Source of the DNA: Lucinisca nassula
Lineage: Eukaryota > Mollusca > Bivalvia > Lucinida > Lucinidae
Assembly (NCBI GenBank): GCA_963580285.1
Contig: OY757010.1
Span: forward strand, 149,778,675-149,842,674
Direction of reading: 5' to 3'
Length of the DNA stretch: 64,000 bases
Shown: positions 10,002 to 21,899 of the stretch, piece after piece
Numbering within the stretch: the stretch's first letter is position 1
Layout: every line of letters begins with the position of its first letter
The notes under the pieces: model-generated
Databases searched by the model: none
Seen by the model: the letters and a program-made list of their open reading frames with translations, nothing else
Told to the model about the DNA's origin: nothing
Position numbers and translations under genes: made by a program

Positions 10002-10702
10002 TTTAGCTCACCTGGGCCGAAGGCTCAAGGGAAGCTTATAGTATAGTGGGTCCTCCTTCGTCCGTCCGTCCGTCGTCCGTCCACACTTTTGAGCAGCTAT
10101 ATCTCTGCAGCCTGCAGGCTGATCTCAATCATTTCTCATCTGTAGCATGCCTCTGGTGGGGCATTGATGACATAAACTTTTTTTCGAAATCATTCTAAAA
10201 CTTTGGTTGTTATGGCAACCACAAGGTCCCATAGACTTACTATGGGAAAATGCTTGTCATCACCGTAGCGCCTTCAGTTTTGATCTGATCTTTCTAAAAC
10301 TTATATGTAAGGTGGCTGGGGATAAAAACTCGGATGAGTTCGAAAACCGACCAAGTGGGCCCATTTAAAGTAGAGTTACGTCCCTTTGATTGCTGAAAAT
10401 GCCAATTTTTGACCTTGTCATCACCGTAGTCCCTTCAGTTTTGATCGAATCTTTCTGAAACTTATATGTAAGGTTGCTGGGGATAAAATATCGTATGAGT
10501 TTGAAAACCGGCCAAGTCGGCCCATTTATCATAGAGTTACGTCCCTTTGATTGCTGAAAATGTCAATTTTTGACCTTGTCATCACTGTAGCCCCTTCAGG
10601 TTTGATCGAATCTTTCTGAAACTTATATGTAAGGTGGCTGGGGATAAAACCTCAGATGAGTTTGAAAACCGGCCAAGTCGGCCCATTTATCATAGAGTTA
10701 CT
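10002..10702 (+). mobile_element. Helentron-like element, AGCTCACCTGGGCCGAAGG type, left part
   Basis: It starts TTTTTAGCTCACCTGGGCC, with GCCGAAGGC as a small hairpin, then TCCGTCCGTCCGTCG. Core units of 161 bp (landmarks 10253, 10414, 10575) contain CTTGTCATCACCGTAG, CTTCAGTTTTGATC, AAGGTGGCTGGGGATAAAA and CCCATTTATCATAGAGTTAC. The array breaks at about 10703 and resumes at 17469, so the DNA between looks inserted. The type's 3' end is seen at 39500-39566. Confidence 0.72.
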
Positions 10703-11089
10703 TACCTATTTGTCCCGTACTGTGAGGGGGGATATAGCATTTGTCCCGTACGTACACATACTTTTGTCATCGCTCTTGCGCCTACATTTCTTGACCGATT
10801 GTAATATAACTTCACACAAATGTTCCTTATGACAATATCTTGAGCGAGTTCGACTTTTAGGGTCATGACCTCAAGGTCAAGGTCACTGTGGCTATTTTTA
10901 GAAAAACTTTGTCATCGCTCTAGCGCCTACATTTCTTCACCAATTTTAATATAACTTCTCACAAATGTTCCTTATAAAAATATCTTGAGCAAGTTCGACT
11001 TTCTAGGTCATGGCCTCAAGGTCAAGGTCACTGTGGCTATTTTTAGAAAAACTTTGTCATCGCTCTCGCGCCTATATTTCTTCACTCAT
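10703..11089 (+). repeat. Start of 130-145 bp tandem array
   Basis: After TTTGTCCCGTACTGTGAGG and a second TTTGTCCCGTACGTACAC, units begin with CTTTGTCATCGCTCTNGCGC, TACATTTCTTCACC, AACTTCACACAAATGTTCC and GGTCATGACCTCAAGGTCA. About three units lie here before the ATGCCCCC element interrupts at 11090. The array goes on at 12823 and 16565. Confidence 0.7.
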
Positions 11090-12822
11090 TATGCCCCCAA
11101 CTTTGAAAAAGTTGGAGGGGCATATTGCTTCTGCCTCGTTCGTCCGTTCGTCTGTTCGTCCGTTCGTCCTTTCGTCCGTCCGTTACGCTTTTGATGCATA
11201 GCATAACTAAAGAACCGTGTATGCTAGGGTTTTGAAATTTCATATATGGATTCCTCATGGAAAATTAGCTGACGCGTATTTTTTTTCTAGTCCGGATTAT
11301 GCCCCCTTCAAGAGTTATTGCCCTTTGAAATTTTTTTGATAAAATCTTGTCAGCAAGATATCTCAAAAATTATTGGAGCTAGAGCCTTGAAAGTTGGTGA
11401 TTATATTGGTGGTGATGAGTAGATGAACTGATTAACTTTTGACAAAATTCTGAAAAATTCTTTGTGAGTTATGGCCCTTTGTCATTTTGGTAATTTGTGC
11501 CCATTGTAATGTATGCTAAAAGTGATGCATAGCATAACTTTAGAACCGTGTATGCTGGGGTTTTGAAATTTCATATATGGATTCCTCATGGAAAATTAGC
11601 TGACGCGTATTTTTTTTCTTGTCCGGATTAAGCCCCTTTTAAGAGTTATTGCCCTTTGAAATTTTTTTAATAAAATTTTGTCAGCAAGATATCTAAAAAA
11701 TTGTTGGAGCTAGAGCCTTGAAAAATGGTGAATATATTGGTGGTGATGAGTAGATGAACTGATTAACTTTTGACGAAATTCCGAAAAATACTGTGTGAGT
11801 TATGGCCCTTTGTCATTTTGGTAATTTGTGCCCATTGTAACGTATGCTAAAAGTGATGCAAAGCATATCTTTAGAACCGTGTATGCTAGGGTTTTGAAAT
11901 TTCATATATGGATTCCTGATGGAAAATTAGCTGATGTGTATTTTTTTTCTTGTCCGGATTATGCCCCTTTTAAGAGTTATTGCCCTTTGAAATTTTTTTA
12001 ATAAAATCTTGTCAGCAAGATATCTCAAAAACTATTGGAGCTAGAGCCTTGAAAGTTGGTGAATAGATTGGTGGTGATGAGTAGATGAACTGATTAACTT
12101 TTGACAAAATTCTGAAAAATACTTTGTGAGTTATGGCCCTTTGTCATTTTGGTAATTTGTGCCCATTGTAATGTATGCTAAAAGTGATGCATAGCATAAC
12201 TTTAGAACCGTGTATTCTAGGGTTTTGAAATTTCATATATGGATTCCTCATGGAAAATTAGCTGACATGTATTTTTTTTCTTGTCCGGATTATGCCCCTT
12301 TTAAGAGTTATTGCCCTTTGAAATGTTTTTAATAAAATTTTGTCAGCAAGATTTCTCAAAAACTATTGGAGCTAGAGCCTTGAAAGTTGGTGAATATATA
12401 TTGGTGGTGATGAGTAGATGAACTGATTAACTTTTGACGAAATTCCGAAAAATACTTTGTGAGTTATGGCCCTTTGTCATTTTGGTAATTTGTGCCCATT
12501 GTAATGTATGCTAAAAGTGATGCATAGCATATCTTTAGAACCGTGTATGCTAGAGTTTTGAAATTTCATATATGGATTCCTAAGGAAAATTAGTTGACGC
12601 GTATTTTTTTTCTTGTCCGGATTATGCCCCTTTTAAGAGTTATTGCCCTTTGAAATTTTTTTAATAAAATCTTGTCAGCACGATATCTCAAAAACTATTG
12701 GAGCTAGAGCCTTGAAAGTTGGTGAATAGTTTGGTGGTGATGAGTAGATGAACTGATTAACTTATGACAAACTTCCGAAAAATACTTTGTGAGTTATGGC
12801 CCTTTGTCATTTTGGTAATTTG
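11090..12822 (+). mobile_element. Helentron-like element, ATGCCCCC class, five 331-bp units
   Basis: A 5' hairpin (TATGCCCCCAACTTT with AAGTTGGAGGGGCATA, 11090-11124) leads into a TTCGTCCGTTCGTC microsatellite. Five core units start with GATGCATAGCATAAC at 11193, 11524, 11855, 12186 and 12519, so the period is 331-333 bp. Shared landmarks are AGAACCGTGTATGCT, TCATATATGGATTCC, TTTTTCTTGTCCGGATTATG and GGTGGTGATGAGTAGATGAA. The 3' end of this class (GGGGGCATTGTGTTTTAC) is displaced to 16535-16560. Confidence 0.75.
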
Positions 12823-15680
12823 TGAAAAACTTTGCAATCGTTCTAGCGCCTACATTTCTTCACCAATTTCATTATAACTTCACACAAATGTTCCTTATAA
12901 AAAAAACTCGAGCGAGTTCGACTTTCAAGGTCATGACCTCAAGGTCAAGGTCACTGTGGCTTTTTTTTAGAAAAACTTTGTCATCGCTCTTGCGCCTACA
13001 TTTCACAAATTTCAATATAACTTCACACAAATGTTCCTTATAAAAAAATCTCGAGCGAGTTCGACTTCAAAGTCATGACCTCAAGGTCACTGTGGCTATT
13101 TTTAGAAAAACTTTGTCATCGCTCTAGCGCCTTCATTTCTTCACCAATTTCAATGTAACTTCACACAAATGTTTCTTTTGACAATATCTCAGGGAGTTCG
13201 ACTTTCAAGGTCATGACCTCAAGGTCAAGGTCACTGTTGCTATTTTTAGAAAAACTTTGTCATCGCTCTAGTGCCTACATTTCTTCACCAATTTCAATAT
13301 AACTTCACACAAATGTTCCTTATAAAAAAATCTCGAGCGAGTTCGACTTTCAAGGTCATGACCTCAAGGTCAAGGTCACTGTGGCTATTTTTATGACAAA
13401 CTTCCGAAAAATACTTTGTGAGTTATGGCCCTTTGTCATTTTGGTAATTTGTGAAAAACTTTGTCATCGTTCTAGCGCCTACATTTCTTCACCAATTTCA
13501 ATATTACTTCACACAAATGTTCCTTATAAAAAAAACTCGAGCGAGTTTGACTTTCAAGGTCGTGACCTCAAGGTCAAGGTCACTGTGGCTATTTTTAGAA
13601 AAACTTTGTCATCGCTCTTGCGCCTACATTTCTTCACAAATTTCAATATAACTTCACACAAATGTTCCTTATAAAAAAATCTCGAGCAAGTTCGAATTCA
13701 AAGTCATGACCTCAAGGTCAAGGTCACTGTGGCTATTTTTAGAAAAACTTTGTCATCGCTCTAGCGCCTTCATTTCTTCACCAATTTCAATGTAACTTCA
13801 CACAAATGTTTCTTTTGACAATATCTCAGGGAGTTCGACTTTCAAGGTCATGACCTCAAGGTCAAGGTCACTTTGGCTATTTTTAGAAAAACTTTGTCAT
13901 CGCTCTAGTGCCTACATTTCTTCACCAATTTCAATATAACTTCACACAAATGTTCCTTATAAAAAAATCTCGAGCGAGTTCGACCTCAAAGTCATGACCT
14001 CAAGGTCAAGGTCACTGTGGTATTTTTTTAGAAAAACTTTGTCATCGCTCTAGGGCCTACATTTCTTCACCAATTTCAATATAACTTCACACAAATGTTT
14101 CTTATGACAATATCTCAGTGAGTTCGACTTTCAAGGTCATGACCTCAAGGTCAAGGTTACTGTGGCTATTTTAAGAAAAACTTTGTCATCACTCTAGCGC
14201 CTACATTTCTTCACTGATTTCAATATAACTTCAAACAAATGTGCCTTATGACAATATCTTGAGCGAGGTCGACTTTCAAGGTCATGACCTCAAGGTCAAG
14301 GACACTGTGGCTATTTTTAGAAAAACTTTGTCATTGCTCTAGCGCCTACATTTCTTCACTGATTTCAATATAACTTCACACAAATGTTCCTTATGACAAT
14401 ATCTCAAGTGTGTTCGACTTTCAGGGTCATGACCTCAAGGTCAAGGTCACTGTAGCTATTTTTAGAAAAAAATTGTCATCGCTCGTGCGCCTACTTTTCT
14501 TCACCGATTTCAATATAACTTCACACAAATGTTCCTTATGACAATATCTCTAGCGAGTTCCACTTTCAAGGTCAAGGTCACTGTGGCTATTTTTAGAAAA
14601 ACTTTGTCAATGCTCTAGCGCTTACATTTCTTCACCGATTTCAATATAACTTCACACAAATGTTCCTTATGACAATATCTCAAGCAATTTCAACTTTCAA
14701 GGTCAAGGTCACAATGGCTATTTTTAGAAAAACTTTGCTATCGCTCCAGCGCCTACATTTCTTCACCGATTTTAATATAACTTCACACAAATGATCCTGA
14801 TGACAATACCTCGAAAGAGTTCGACTTTCAAGGTCAAGGTCACTGTGGCTATTTTTAGAAAACCTTTTTCATTGCTCTAGCGCTTACATTTTTTCACCAA
14901 TTTCAAAATCGATTCACACAAATGTTCCTTATGACAATATCTGTAGCGAGTTCCATTTTCAAGGTCAAGGTCACTGTGACTATTTTTAGAAAAACTTTGT
15001 CAATACTCTAGCGCTTACATTTCTTCACCAATTTCAATATCATTTCACACAAATGTTCCTTAAGACAATATCTCGAGCGATTTCGACTTTCAAGGTCAAG
15101 GTCACTGTGCCTATTTTTTGAAAAAAAACTGTCATCGCCCTAGCGACTACATTTCTTCACTGATTTCAATATAACTTCACACAAATGTTCCTTATGATAA
15201 TACCTCGAGTGAGTTTGACTTTCAAGGTCAAGGTCACTGTGGCTATTTTTAGAAAAACTTTGACATGGCTCTAGCGCTTACATTTCTTCACGGATTTCAG
15301 TATAACTTCACACAAATGTTCCTTATGACAATATCTCGAACTATTTCGACTTTCAAGGTCAAGGTCACTGGGGCTATTTTTAGAAAATCTTTGTCATCGC
15401 TCTAGTGCCTACATTTATTGATTGATGTTAATAGAACTTCACACAAATGTTTCTTATAGATTATCTCGAGTTGCTTGGTCATGACCTCAAGGTCAAGGTC
15501 ACTATGGCTATTTTTAGAAAAACTTTGTCATTGCTCTACCGCCTACATTTATGATTTTAATCTAACTTCACACAAAAGATGCTTATGATAATATCTTGAG
15601 CAAGATCTACTTCGCGGCCATGGCCTCAAGTCAAGGTCCCTATGACTATTTTTAGAGAAATATTGTCATCACTCTAGAAC
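12823..15680 (+). repeat. Tandem array, about 20 units of 130-145 bp
   Basis: Units share CTTTGTCATCGCTCTAGCGC, TACATTTCTTCACC, CTTCACACAAATGTTCC, GAGTTCGACTTTCAAGGTCA and CAAGGTCACTGTGGCTA. Units in the first half carry GGTCATGACCTCAAGGTCA and are about 145 bp. Many later ones have lost the CATGACCT part and are about 131 bp. A segment at 13400-13460 re-enters the 331-bp unit (TTCCGAAAAATACTTTGTG), showing block duplication of a junction. Short open frames here are repeat read-through. Confidence 0.82.
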
Positions 15681-15689
15681 CTACATTTA

Positions 15690-16475
15690 TGGATGGATTT
15701 TTAAACAAACTTTACAAAAATGTTGCATATGATAATATTTCAAGCAAGTTGGCCATTTCAGTGTTTTCCACACACGAAGTTGTCTTGTGCGAGGGGATTT
15801 GTATCGCATGCGATGCCTTGTTTTTTTTAATAAAATCTTGTCAGCAAGTCCATATCTTGAGAACTATTAGAGCTTCATTAATCATTCTTGGTACAAACTT
15901 GCATCCAGGCATTGCAACTTCAACGCAAGCATCCATATCTGACATTGACCTATATTTCATGGTTCACTGACTTCGTGAATTATTGCGACCACCCTGACTT
16001 TCACCATTTCTCGAAAACTATTAAAGCTTTTTAAATTATAATTGGTACAAACTTGCATTTAGGAATTCCAACTGCAATGTAAGCATCCATATTTGACTTT
16101 TACCCATATTTCATGGTTCACTGACTTTGTGAATTATTGCGACCACCCTGACTTTCTATCTAATGTAAGAGTCCATTTCTCAAGTATTAGAGCTTCATTA
16201 ATTGTATTTGGTACAAGCTTGCATTTAGGAATTGAAACTTCAATGCAAGTATCCATTTCTGACCTTGACCTACATTTTATGGTTCACTGACTTTGTAAAA
16301 TAGTGTGACAACCCTAACTTTGGCCCTGATGTAAGAGTCTGTTTTTAAGATGCTTGCAACTAGGAGTGAAATTTTTATGCAGGCATCCATGTTTGACCTT
16401 GACCTAGATTTCATGGTTTGGTGACTTTGCGCCCCCACAGGCGCGACATAGCCTTCGGGGGAATTCTTGTTGTAT
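15690..16475 (+). mobile_element. Helentron-like element, GCGCGACATAG class, second copy
   Basis: About three core units (AGAGCTTCATTAAT, TTGGTACAAACTTGCAT, TTCATGGTTCACTGACTT, ATTGCGACCACCCT) end in GCCCCCACAGGCGCGACATA and GGAATTCTTGTTGTA, as at 7920-7956. The left border is unclear; a palindrome GTATCGCATGCGATGCC at about 15810 may belong to it. The open frame at 15689-15970 is repeat read-through. Confidence 0.6.
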
Positions 16476-16564
16476 GTTTTTGAGTCTTTAACAATATTTG
16501 TTGAATATTTTGCCAGCTAAGGTCAAGCAATGGTTGGGGGCATTGTGTTTTACAAACACCATTT
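16476..16564 (+). repeat. 3' end motif of the ATGCCCCC class
   Basis: GGTTGGGGGCATTGTGTTTTAC followed by AAACACC resembles the end at 50712-50740 (CCGGGGGCATCAGTGTTTCAC). It probably closes the element that opens at 11090, with other arrays now lying between. Confidence 0.5.
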
Positions 16565-17468
16565 CTAGTTTCAATATAACTTCACACAAATGTTCCTTAT
16601 GACAAAATCTCGAGCCTGTTCGACTTTCAAGGTCATGACCTCAAGGGCAAGGTCACTGTTGCTATTTTTAGAAAAACTTTGTCATCGCTCTAGCGCCTAC
16701 ATTTCTTCACCAATTTCATTATAACTTCTCACAAATGTTCCTTATAAATATATCTCGAGACAGTTCCACTTTCAAGGTCATGACCTCAAGGTCAAGGTCA
16801 CTGAGGTCAAGTTTTTCATTATTAGAAAAACTTTTTAATCGCTCTAGCGTCTACATTTCACTGATTTCAATATAACTTCACACAAATGTTTCTTATGACA
16901 ATATCTCGAACGAGTTCAACTTTCAAGGTCATGACCTCAAGGTCAAGGTCACTGTGGCTATTTTTAGAAAAACTTTGTCATCGCTCTAGCGCCTACATTT
17001 CTTCACAAATTTCAATAGAACTTCACACAAATGTTCCTTATAAAAATATCTCGAGGGTGTTCCACTTTCAAGGTCAAGGTCAATGCGGCTATTTTTAGAA
17101 AAACTTTGTCATCGCTCTAGCGCTTACATTTCCTCACCGATTTTCAATATAACTTCACACAAATGTTCCTTATGACAATATCTCGAGCCATTTCGACTTT
17201 CAAGGTCAAGGTCACTATGGCTATTTTTTGAAAAACTTTGTCATAGCTCTAGCCCCCACATTTCTTCACTATTTTCAATATATCTACACAAATGTTCCTT
17301 ATGACAATACCTCAAACGAGTTCGACTTTCAAGGTCAAGGTCACTGTGGCTATTTTTAGAAAAACTTTGTCATTGCTCTAGCGCTTACATTTTTTCACCA
17401 TTTTCAATAATACTTCACACAATGTTCCTTATGACAATATCTCTAGGGAGTTCAACTTTCAAGGTCAA
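16565..17468 (+). repeat. 130-145 bp tandem array, continued
   Basis: About six units of the same family as 12823-15680 resume right after the ATGCCCCC-class end, starting in mid-unit at TTTCAATATAACTTCACAC. This supports insertion of the ATGCCCCC element into an older array. Confidence 0.75.
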
Positions 17469-18625
17469 GCCCTTTCAGTTTTGATCAGATTTTACTGAAA
17501 CTTATACGTAAGGTGGCTGGGGATAAAATCTCGGATGAGTTCGAAAACCAGCCAAGTCGGCCCATTTATCATAGAGTAACGTCCCTTTTGCTTGCTAAAT
17601 ATGCCAATTTTTCACACGTCATCACCGTAGCCCTTTTAGTTTTGATCGGATCTTTCTGAAACTTATATGTAAGGTGGCTGGGGATAAATCCTCGGATGAG
17701 TTCGAATGCCGGCAAATTCAGCCCATTTATTTTAATGTAAAATCCCTTTGATTGCTGAAAATGTCGATTTTTGACCTTGTCATCACCATAACTCCTTCAG
17801 TTTTGATCGGATCTTTCTGAAACTTATACGTTAGGTGGCTGGGGATAAAACCTCGGATAAGTTTGAAAATCTGCCAAGTCGCCCCATTTATCGTAGAGTT
17901 ATGTCCCTTTGATGGATGAAAATTCTGATTTTTTGACATTGTCATCACTGTAGTCCCTTCAGTTTTGATGGGATCTTTCTGAAACTTATATGTAAGTTGG
18001 CTCGGGATAAAATCTCAGACGAGTTCGAAAACTGACCAAGTTGGCCCATTTATCATAGATTTATGTCCCTTTAATTGCTGAAAAAGTCTATTTTTGATCT
18101 AGTCATCACCATGGCCCCTTCAGTTTTAATCGGATCTTTCTGAAACTTATATGTAAGGTGGCTGGGGATAAAATCTCGGATAAGTTCCAAAACCGGCCAA
18201 GTCAGCCCATTTATCATAGAGTACAGCCCCTTTGATGGCTGAAAATGCCGATTTTTGACCTTGTCATCACCGTAGCCCTTTCAGTTTTGATCTGATTTTT
18301 CTGAAACTTATATGTAAGGTGGCTAGGGATAAAACCTTGGATGAGTTCGAAAACTGGCCAAGTGGGCCTATTTGTCTTAGAGCAACATCCCTTTGATTGC
18401 TGAAAATGCCAAATTTTGACCTTGTCATCACCGTAGCCCCTTCAGTTTTGATCAGATCTTTCTGAAACTTAAATGTAAGGTGGCTGGGAATAAAACCTCG
18501 GATGAGGTGGAATACCGGCCAAGTCTGCACATTCATCATAGAGCTGCGTGCCTGTGATTGCTGAAAATGCCTATTTTCGACCTTGTCATCATTGCTGCCC
18601 CTTCAGTTTTGATCGTATCTTCATG
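17469..18625 (+). repeat. 161-bp array of the AGCTCACCTGGGCC element, right part
   Basis: About seven units (CCTTCAGTTTTGATCGGATC, TTTCTGAAACTTATATGTAA, GGTGGCTGGGGATAAAA, AACCGGCCAAGTC) continue the array that stops at 10702. The 3' end is cut off by a SINE at 18626. Minus-strand frames such as 18267-18539 are repeat read-through. Confidence 0.75.
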
Positions 18626-18860
18626 AAACTTGATGCTTCCACGCAGAGCTGAATCCGGCCCGCACATTGGTACTGGTAAACCGCTTAGAGGATCTAAGCC
18701 TGTACAGGAACCGCGGTGCGAGGCGAACCGTCCATGCTAATAAACCCTATTGGTTTCATTGGGCGACAGGGCTTGAGAAGTCATTCCATCTCAATGTCGG
18801 GTAAAAGTCCAACAAAATTGGAAGCAACGTCTCCAAAATGACCTTTACAGTGTTTTTTTT
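18626..18860 (+). mobile_element. SINE copy (GTTAAACCTCAA family), both ends cut
   Basis: It has GATGCTTCCACGCAGAGCTG, GTAAACCGCTTAGAGGATC, GGGCGACAGGGCTTGAGA and AATTGGAAGCAACGTCTCC, the core of the family whose full copies lie at 45141-45451 and 48362-48673. The 5' end and the CAAAC tail are missing; it is followed by a T-rich run. Confidence 0.75.
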
Positions 18861-19309
18861 TGTTTTTGTTTTTTGTTTTTTTTAAGGAATCTGTTTAATT
18901 TTTCTATTACCCGTTACATAAAACCTCTTAGGATCCGGGTAATCCCAAAAGGTTCTCCAGTCCTCTCTTGCATCGATCGTCACTCTTTCATATACTTATA
19001 CATAATGTGCACCACACTCTTGTTCAGTTCCACTCATTGACAGTCTGGAGCCTGTCTTACAGAAAAGTAAAAAATATTTTGGAATAATATTTCTATTATT
19101 TGTGGTGCACCTTTCTCACTTTTAATCATACAATATGGGATTTGAATCTAGTTCTGGTGGAGAATATGTAATTTTCAAACATTGTATCTACACCTGGACT
19201 CGACATGTATGTCAGCATTACATGAATAAAGTTTGGTCTTTTTAAAGTAAATATAAATCTGTGGGATAAAATGTATATTTTGTCATTACGAGAAAAAAAA
19301 AAAAAAAAA
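18861..19309. other. Intronic stretch, no gene
   Basis: A TTTTG-rich run (18855-18890), then unique-looking AT-rich sequence, ending in a run of about 27 A (19288-19315). No exon or repeat unit recognised. Confidence 0.4.
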
Positions 19310-19317
19310 AAAAAACA

Positions 19318-19560
19318 GCCCCATTGAAGTATATTGGGAAACTTTATCTGCAAAAAAGATTCTTTTTCTGATAAAAATTCTGATATTCCTCAAATCCCCG
19401 CCCAAAACACAGACCGTGGGAGGTCGTTAAAACTGCCTCAGCGAGGCGGCTCCAATGAGCACCCACATTCCATGGTCACAAGCAGAAACAAGTAAAATAT
19501 TGTATACCCATGTAACCCCCAATTTCACTACATAAAAGTCAAATTCAAGGGGATGAAAAC
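19318..19560 (+). repeat. Foldback/MITE family F copy
   Basis: It has GGGAGGTCGTTAAAACTGC, CTCAGCGAGGCGG, TGAGCACCCACATTCCATGG and GTATACCCATGTAACCCCC. These are the central hairpin and right landmarks of family F. Confidence 0.65.
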
Positions 19561-19867
19561 TTTATAGGTGTGCCCTCGCAATCTATGTGACTTTGTCATT
19601 GTTTAAATAAGCTCTGATGCTATATCATACAGTATCGAGAGAGTCCAGTGCAGATACAGGGCTGGTATGTTTTAATATTTAGATTCCATAGTTTGTTTTT
19701 TTTTCATTTTCAGGCCCGGCAGCCATGGCCAACTCAGGGATGTGGTGGTGGTTGGGGTAGGGTAGGGTAGGGCAGGGAAGGTTTTGCACAGTGCCATTTT
19801 TAGCTATGATTATTATTTTGTATTAGTATTCTAACCACTAATGGCTGAATTCTTTTATCATTTTATT
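19561..19867. other. Intronic stretch, no gene
   Basis: Unique-looking sequence with a short GGGTA run (about 19757-19777). It is too short and unclustered to be telomeric. No coding frame supported. Confidence 0.4.
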
Positions 19868-20209
19868 TTATATAATATCATTCATTAATAACTGACAATG
19901 ACTCCATTCTTTCTGGAATGTATCAAACATATTGTTTTTTAATGCAATATGTTGGTGCACTTTGTGCATGAATTTCAGTTTCTTTTTAAAAGAAAAGAGA
20001 AACAGATATCGTTGTTTGCAGCGTGATATATATATGTAATATTTAGCATAGAATATAATAAACTTTACAGCCTTGGGATAAGAATGTTCCTCTTGCTTAC
20101 CAAATAAGAAAAATTGTTCTGTAATGATGCAGTTTATATCATAAGACTTCAGCCATTCAAGTAACTCTTTTATAAACTGTTTGGTGCAATCACATTGCCA
20201 TAGTAGATG
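19868..20209 (-). pseudogene. LINE 1 C-terminal fragment
   Basis: The minus strand reads HLLWQCDCTKQF, ELLEWLKSYDIN, AKYYIYISRCKQR, LKFMHKVHQHIA. This is the pattern of the C-terminal tail of L1/Tx1-like LINE proteins (HLFW-C, F-G, AK-YIY-CK, final W). It continues, in direction of reading, from the 164-bp repeat at 20210-20373, whose twin abuts the reverse transcriptase at 24998. So it most likely belongs to the same LINE, with 4.46 kb inserted in between. Part of the LINE between fingers/thumb and this tail is missing. Confidence 0.65.
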
Positions 20210-20373
20210 CATGGTGGATGACGAGATCGAAATTGCGATCAGACATTGTTTAAACCTAAATAATGAGAGGTCAAGCCACCCTGAAGCTGCAATCATGACA
20301 CATTAATGACAGTCCATTCAATTTGTTCGCACCAAATAAATGGGATTATCATTTAGTTGATAATCCCTATTAT
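20210..20373. repeat. 164-bp direct repeat, left copy
   Basis: It reads the same, base for base by eye, as 24834-24997. It starts CATGGTGGATGACGAGATCG and ends in a small hairpin (GGGATTATCA / TGATAATCCC) plus TATTAT. The two copies bound a 4460-bp insert. Confidence 0.9.
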
Positions 20374-20559
20374 TAAGGATGCTCACTCATACAACAAAAT
20401 ATATATAGATACAACTACTTTTATTTATCTCCTTTTTCACATAAAACATTATTGGCAGTATATGGACACCGAGTAGATTCAGGTCGAAGGGGGGACGCAG
20501 TGACAGCATATAACCTTGCTCGCACGAAAACGGGCACCAAATTATTAATTTGTTTGCAC

Positions 20560-21255
20560 TCAAAATATTGTGCAGTCCAATTTTGAATTTTGAGTATTCC
20601 AAAATATGCGCACACTCCAAATGTGTGCTCCAAGATTTTGTAACATTCCAAAAATTGCGCACTTCCTATAGTACGCTCCAAATTTTGTAACAGAGTATTC
20701 CAAATATTGCGTACATCCTGTTTGTACGCTCCACAATTTTTAAACATTCCAAATATTGCGCACATCCTGTTTGTACGCTCCAAATTTTGTAACAATCCAA
20801 ATATTGCGCACATCCTATTTGTACGCTCCAAGTATTCCAAATATTGCATACATCTTGTTTGTATGCTTTACCATTTTTTAGCATTCTAATGTGTGCTCCA
20901 AGATTTTGTAACATTCCAAAAATTGCGCACTTCCTATAGTACGCTCCAAATTTTGTAACAGAGTATTCCAAATATTGCGTACATCCTGTTTGTACGCTCC
21001 ACAATTTTTTAACATTCCAAATATTGCGCACATCCTGTTTGTACGCTCCAAATTTTGTAACAATCCAAATATTGCGCACATCCTATTTGTACGCTCCAAG
21101 TATTCCAAATATTGCATACATCTTGTTTGTATACTTTACAATTTTTTAGCATTCTAAATATTGCGCACATCCTGACTGTACGCTCCAAATTATGTAAAAA
21201 TCCAGATATTGCGCACATCCTATTTGTACGCTCCATTCTATCCCAACTCTTGTGC
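20560..21255. repeat. Minisatellite with a 268-bp higher-order duplication
   Basis: Short units (about 35-50 bp) such as TTCCAAATATTGCGCACATC, CTGTTTGTACGCTCCAAATT and TTGTAAC repeat with variation. The block 20620-20887 recurs as 20888-21155, a 268-bp offset. Minus-strand frames (20421-20849, 20666-21079 and others) translate these units into LERTNRMCAIFG-type repeats. I do not regard them as genes. Confidence 0.8.
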
Positions 21256-21477
21256 ACTCCAATTTATGCACTCCAACTAATCTTGACAGTGAGCACTCCG
21301 TAATGTGCACTCCAAAATGCATTCCATGACACGCATTCCATACCATCTTCTGCATTATGCAATGCATACCATGAAATCCATCCCATATTACATATATTCA
21401 AATAGCCCCGGCTGCACGTGCGAACCTTACTTATGACTTGCAATTTAGAAAGTTTTAGTATGACCCTGGGGGGAACA

Positions 21478-21730
21478 CATCCTCAGGCTATGGCGAACCA
21501 CTTCCCTGAAGGAGACGCCACCCAGTTCAAGAAGTTCTGAAAGAAACAAGCCTCAGCTCTGCTCCCAGCAACCAGTACCCGGAATCTAGGCTCAAGAACA
21601 AATCTTCAGGTTATGGCGGACCACTTCCATGAAGGAGATGCCACCCAGTCCAAGTAGAAGTCCTGAAAGAAACAAACTTCAGCCTTGCTCCCAGCAACCA
21701 GTATTTGGAATCTAGGCTCAAGGCGTAAAG
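21478..21730 (+). repeat. Two direct copies of about 125-130 bp
   Basis: CTCAGGCTATGGCGAACCAC and TTCAGGTTATGGCGGACCAC open two copies that share TTCCNTGAAGGAGA, GCCACCCAGT, CTGCTCCCAGCAACCAGTA and GGAATCTAGGCTCAAG. They lie just past the hydrolase end of the tyrosine-recombinase element, so they might be remnants of its terminal repeats. Confidence 0.6.
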
Positions 21731-21899
21731 TTTCATTACAACCAAACAGCTGTCTAAGCAAAGCGTCCCCCCTATCGAATGCTGAATTCCGCCACAGCAA
21801 ATTTATGATGCCCCACATAAATTTGTCCCCCAATTCAGCAAGTCAACATTTTTATGAATATAGCCTTTTTATCCTTGTCCTGTTATTCTAACTACATAT

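Noticed and set aside
19740..19790. Telomere-like GGGTA run
   Set aside because: Only a few short units, not TTAGGG, with no array.
20387..21257. Long minus-strand frames with repeated NRMCAIFG / RNIWN-type peptides
   Set aside because: They translate a minisatellite in several frames at once; the period matches the DNA repeat, and no start, domain or splice signal supports a gene.
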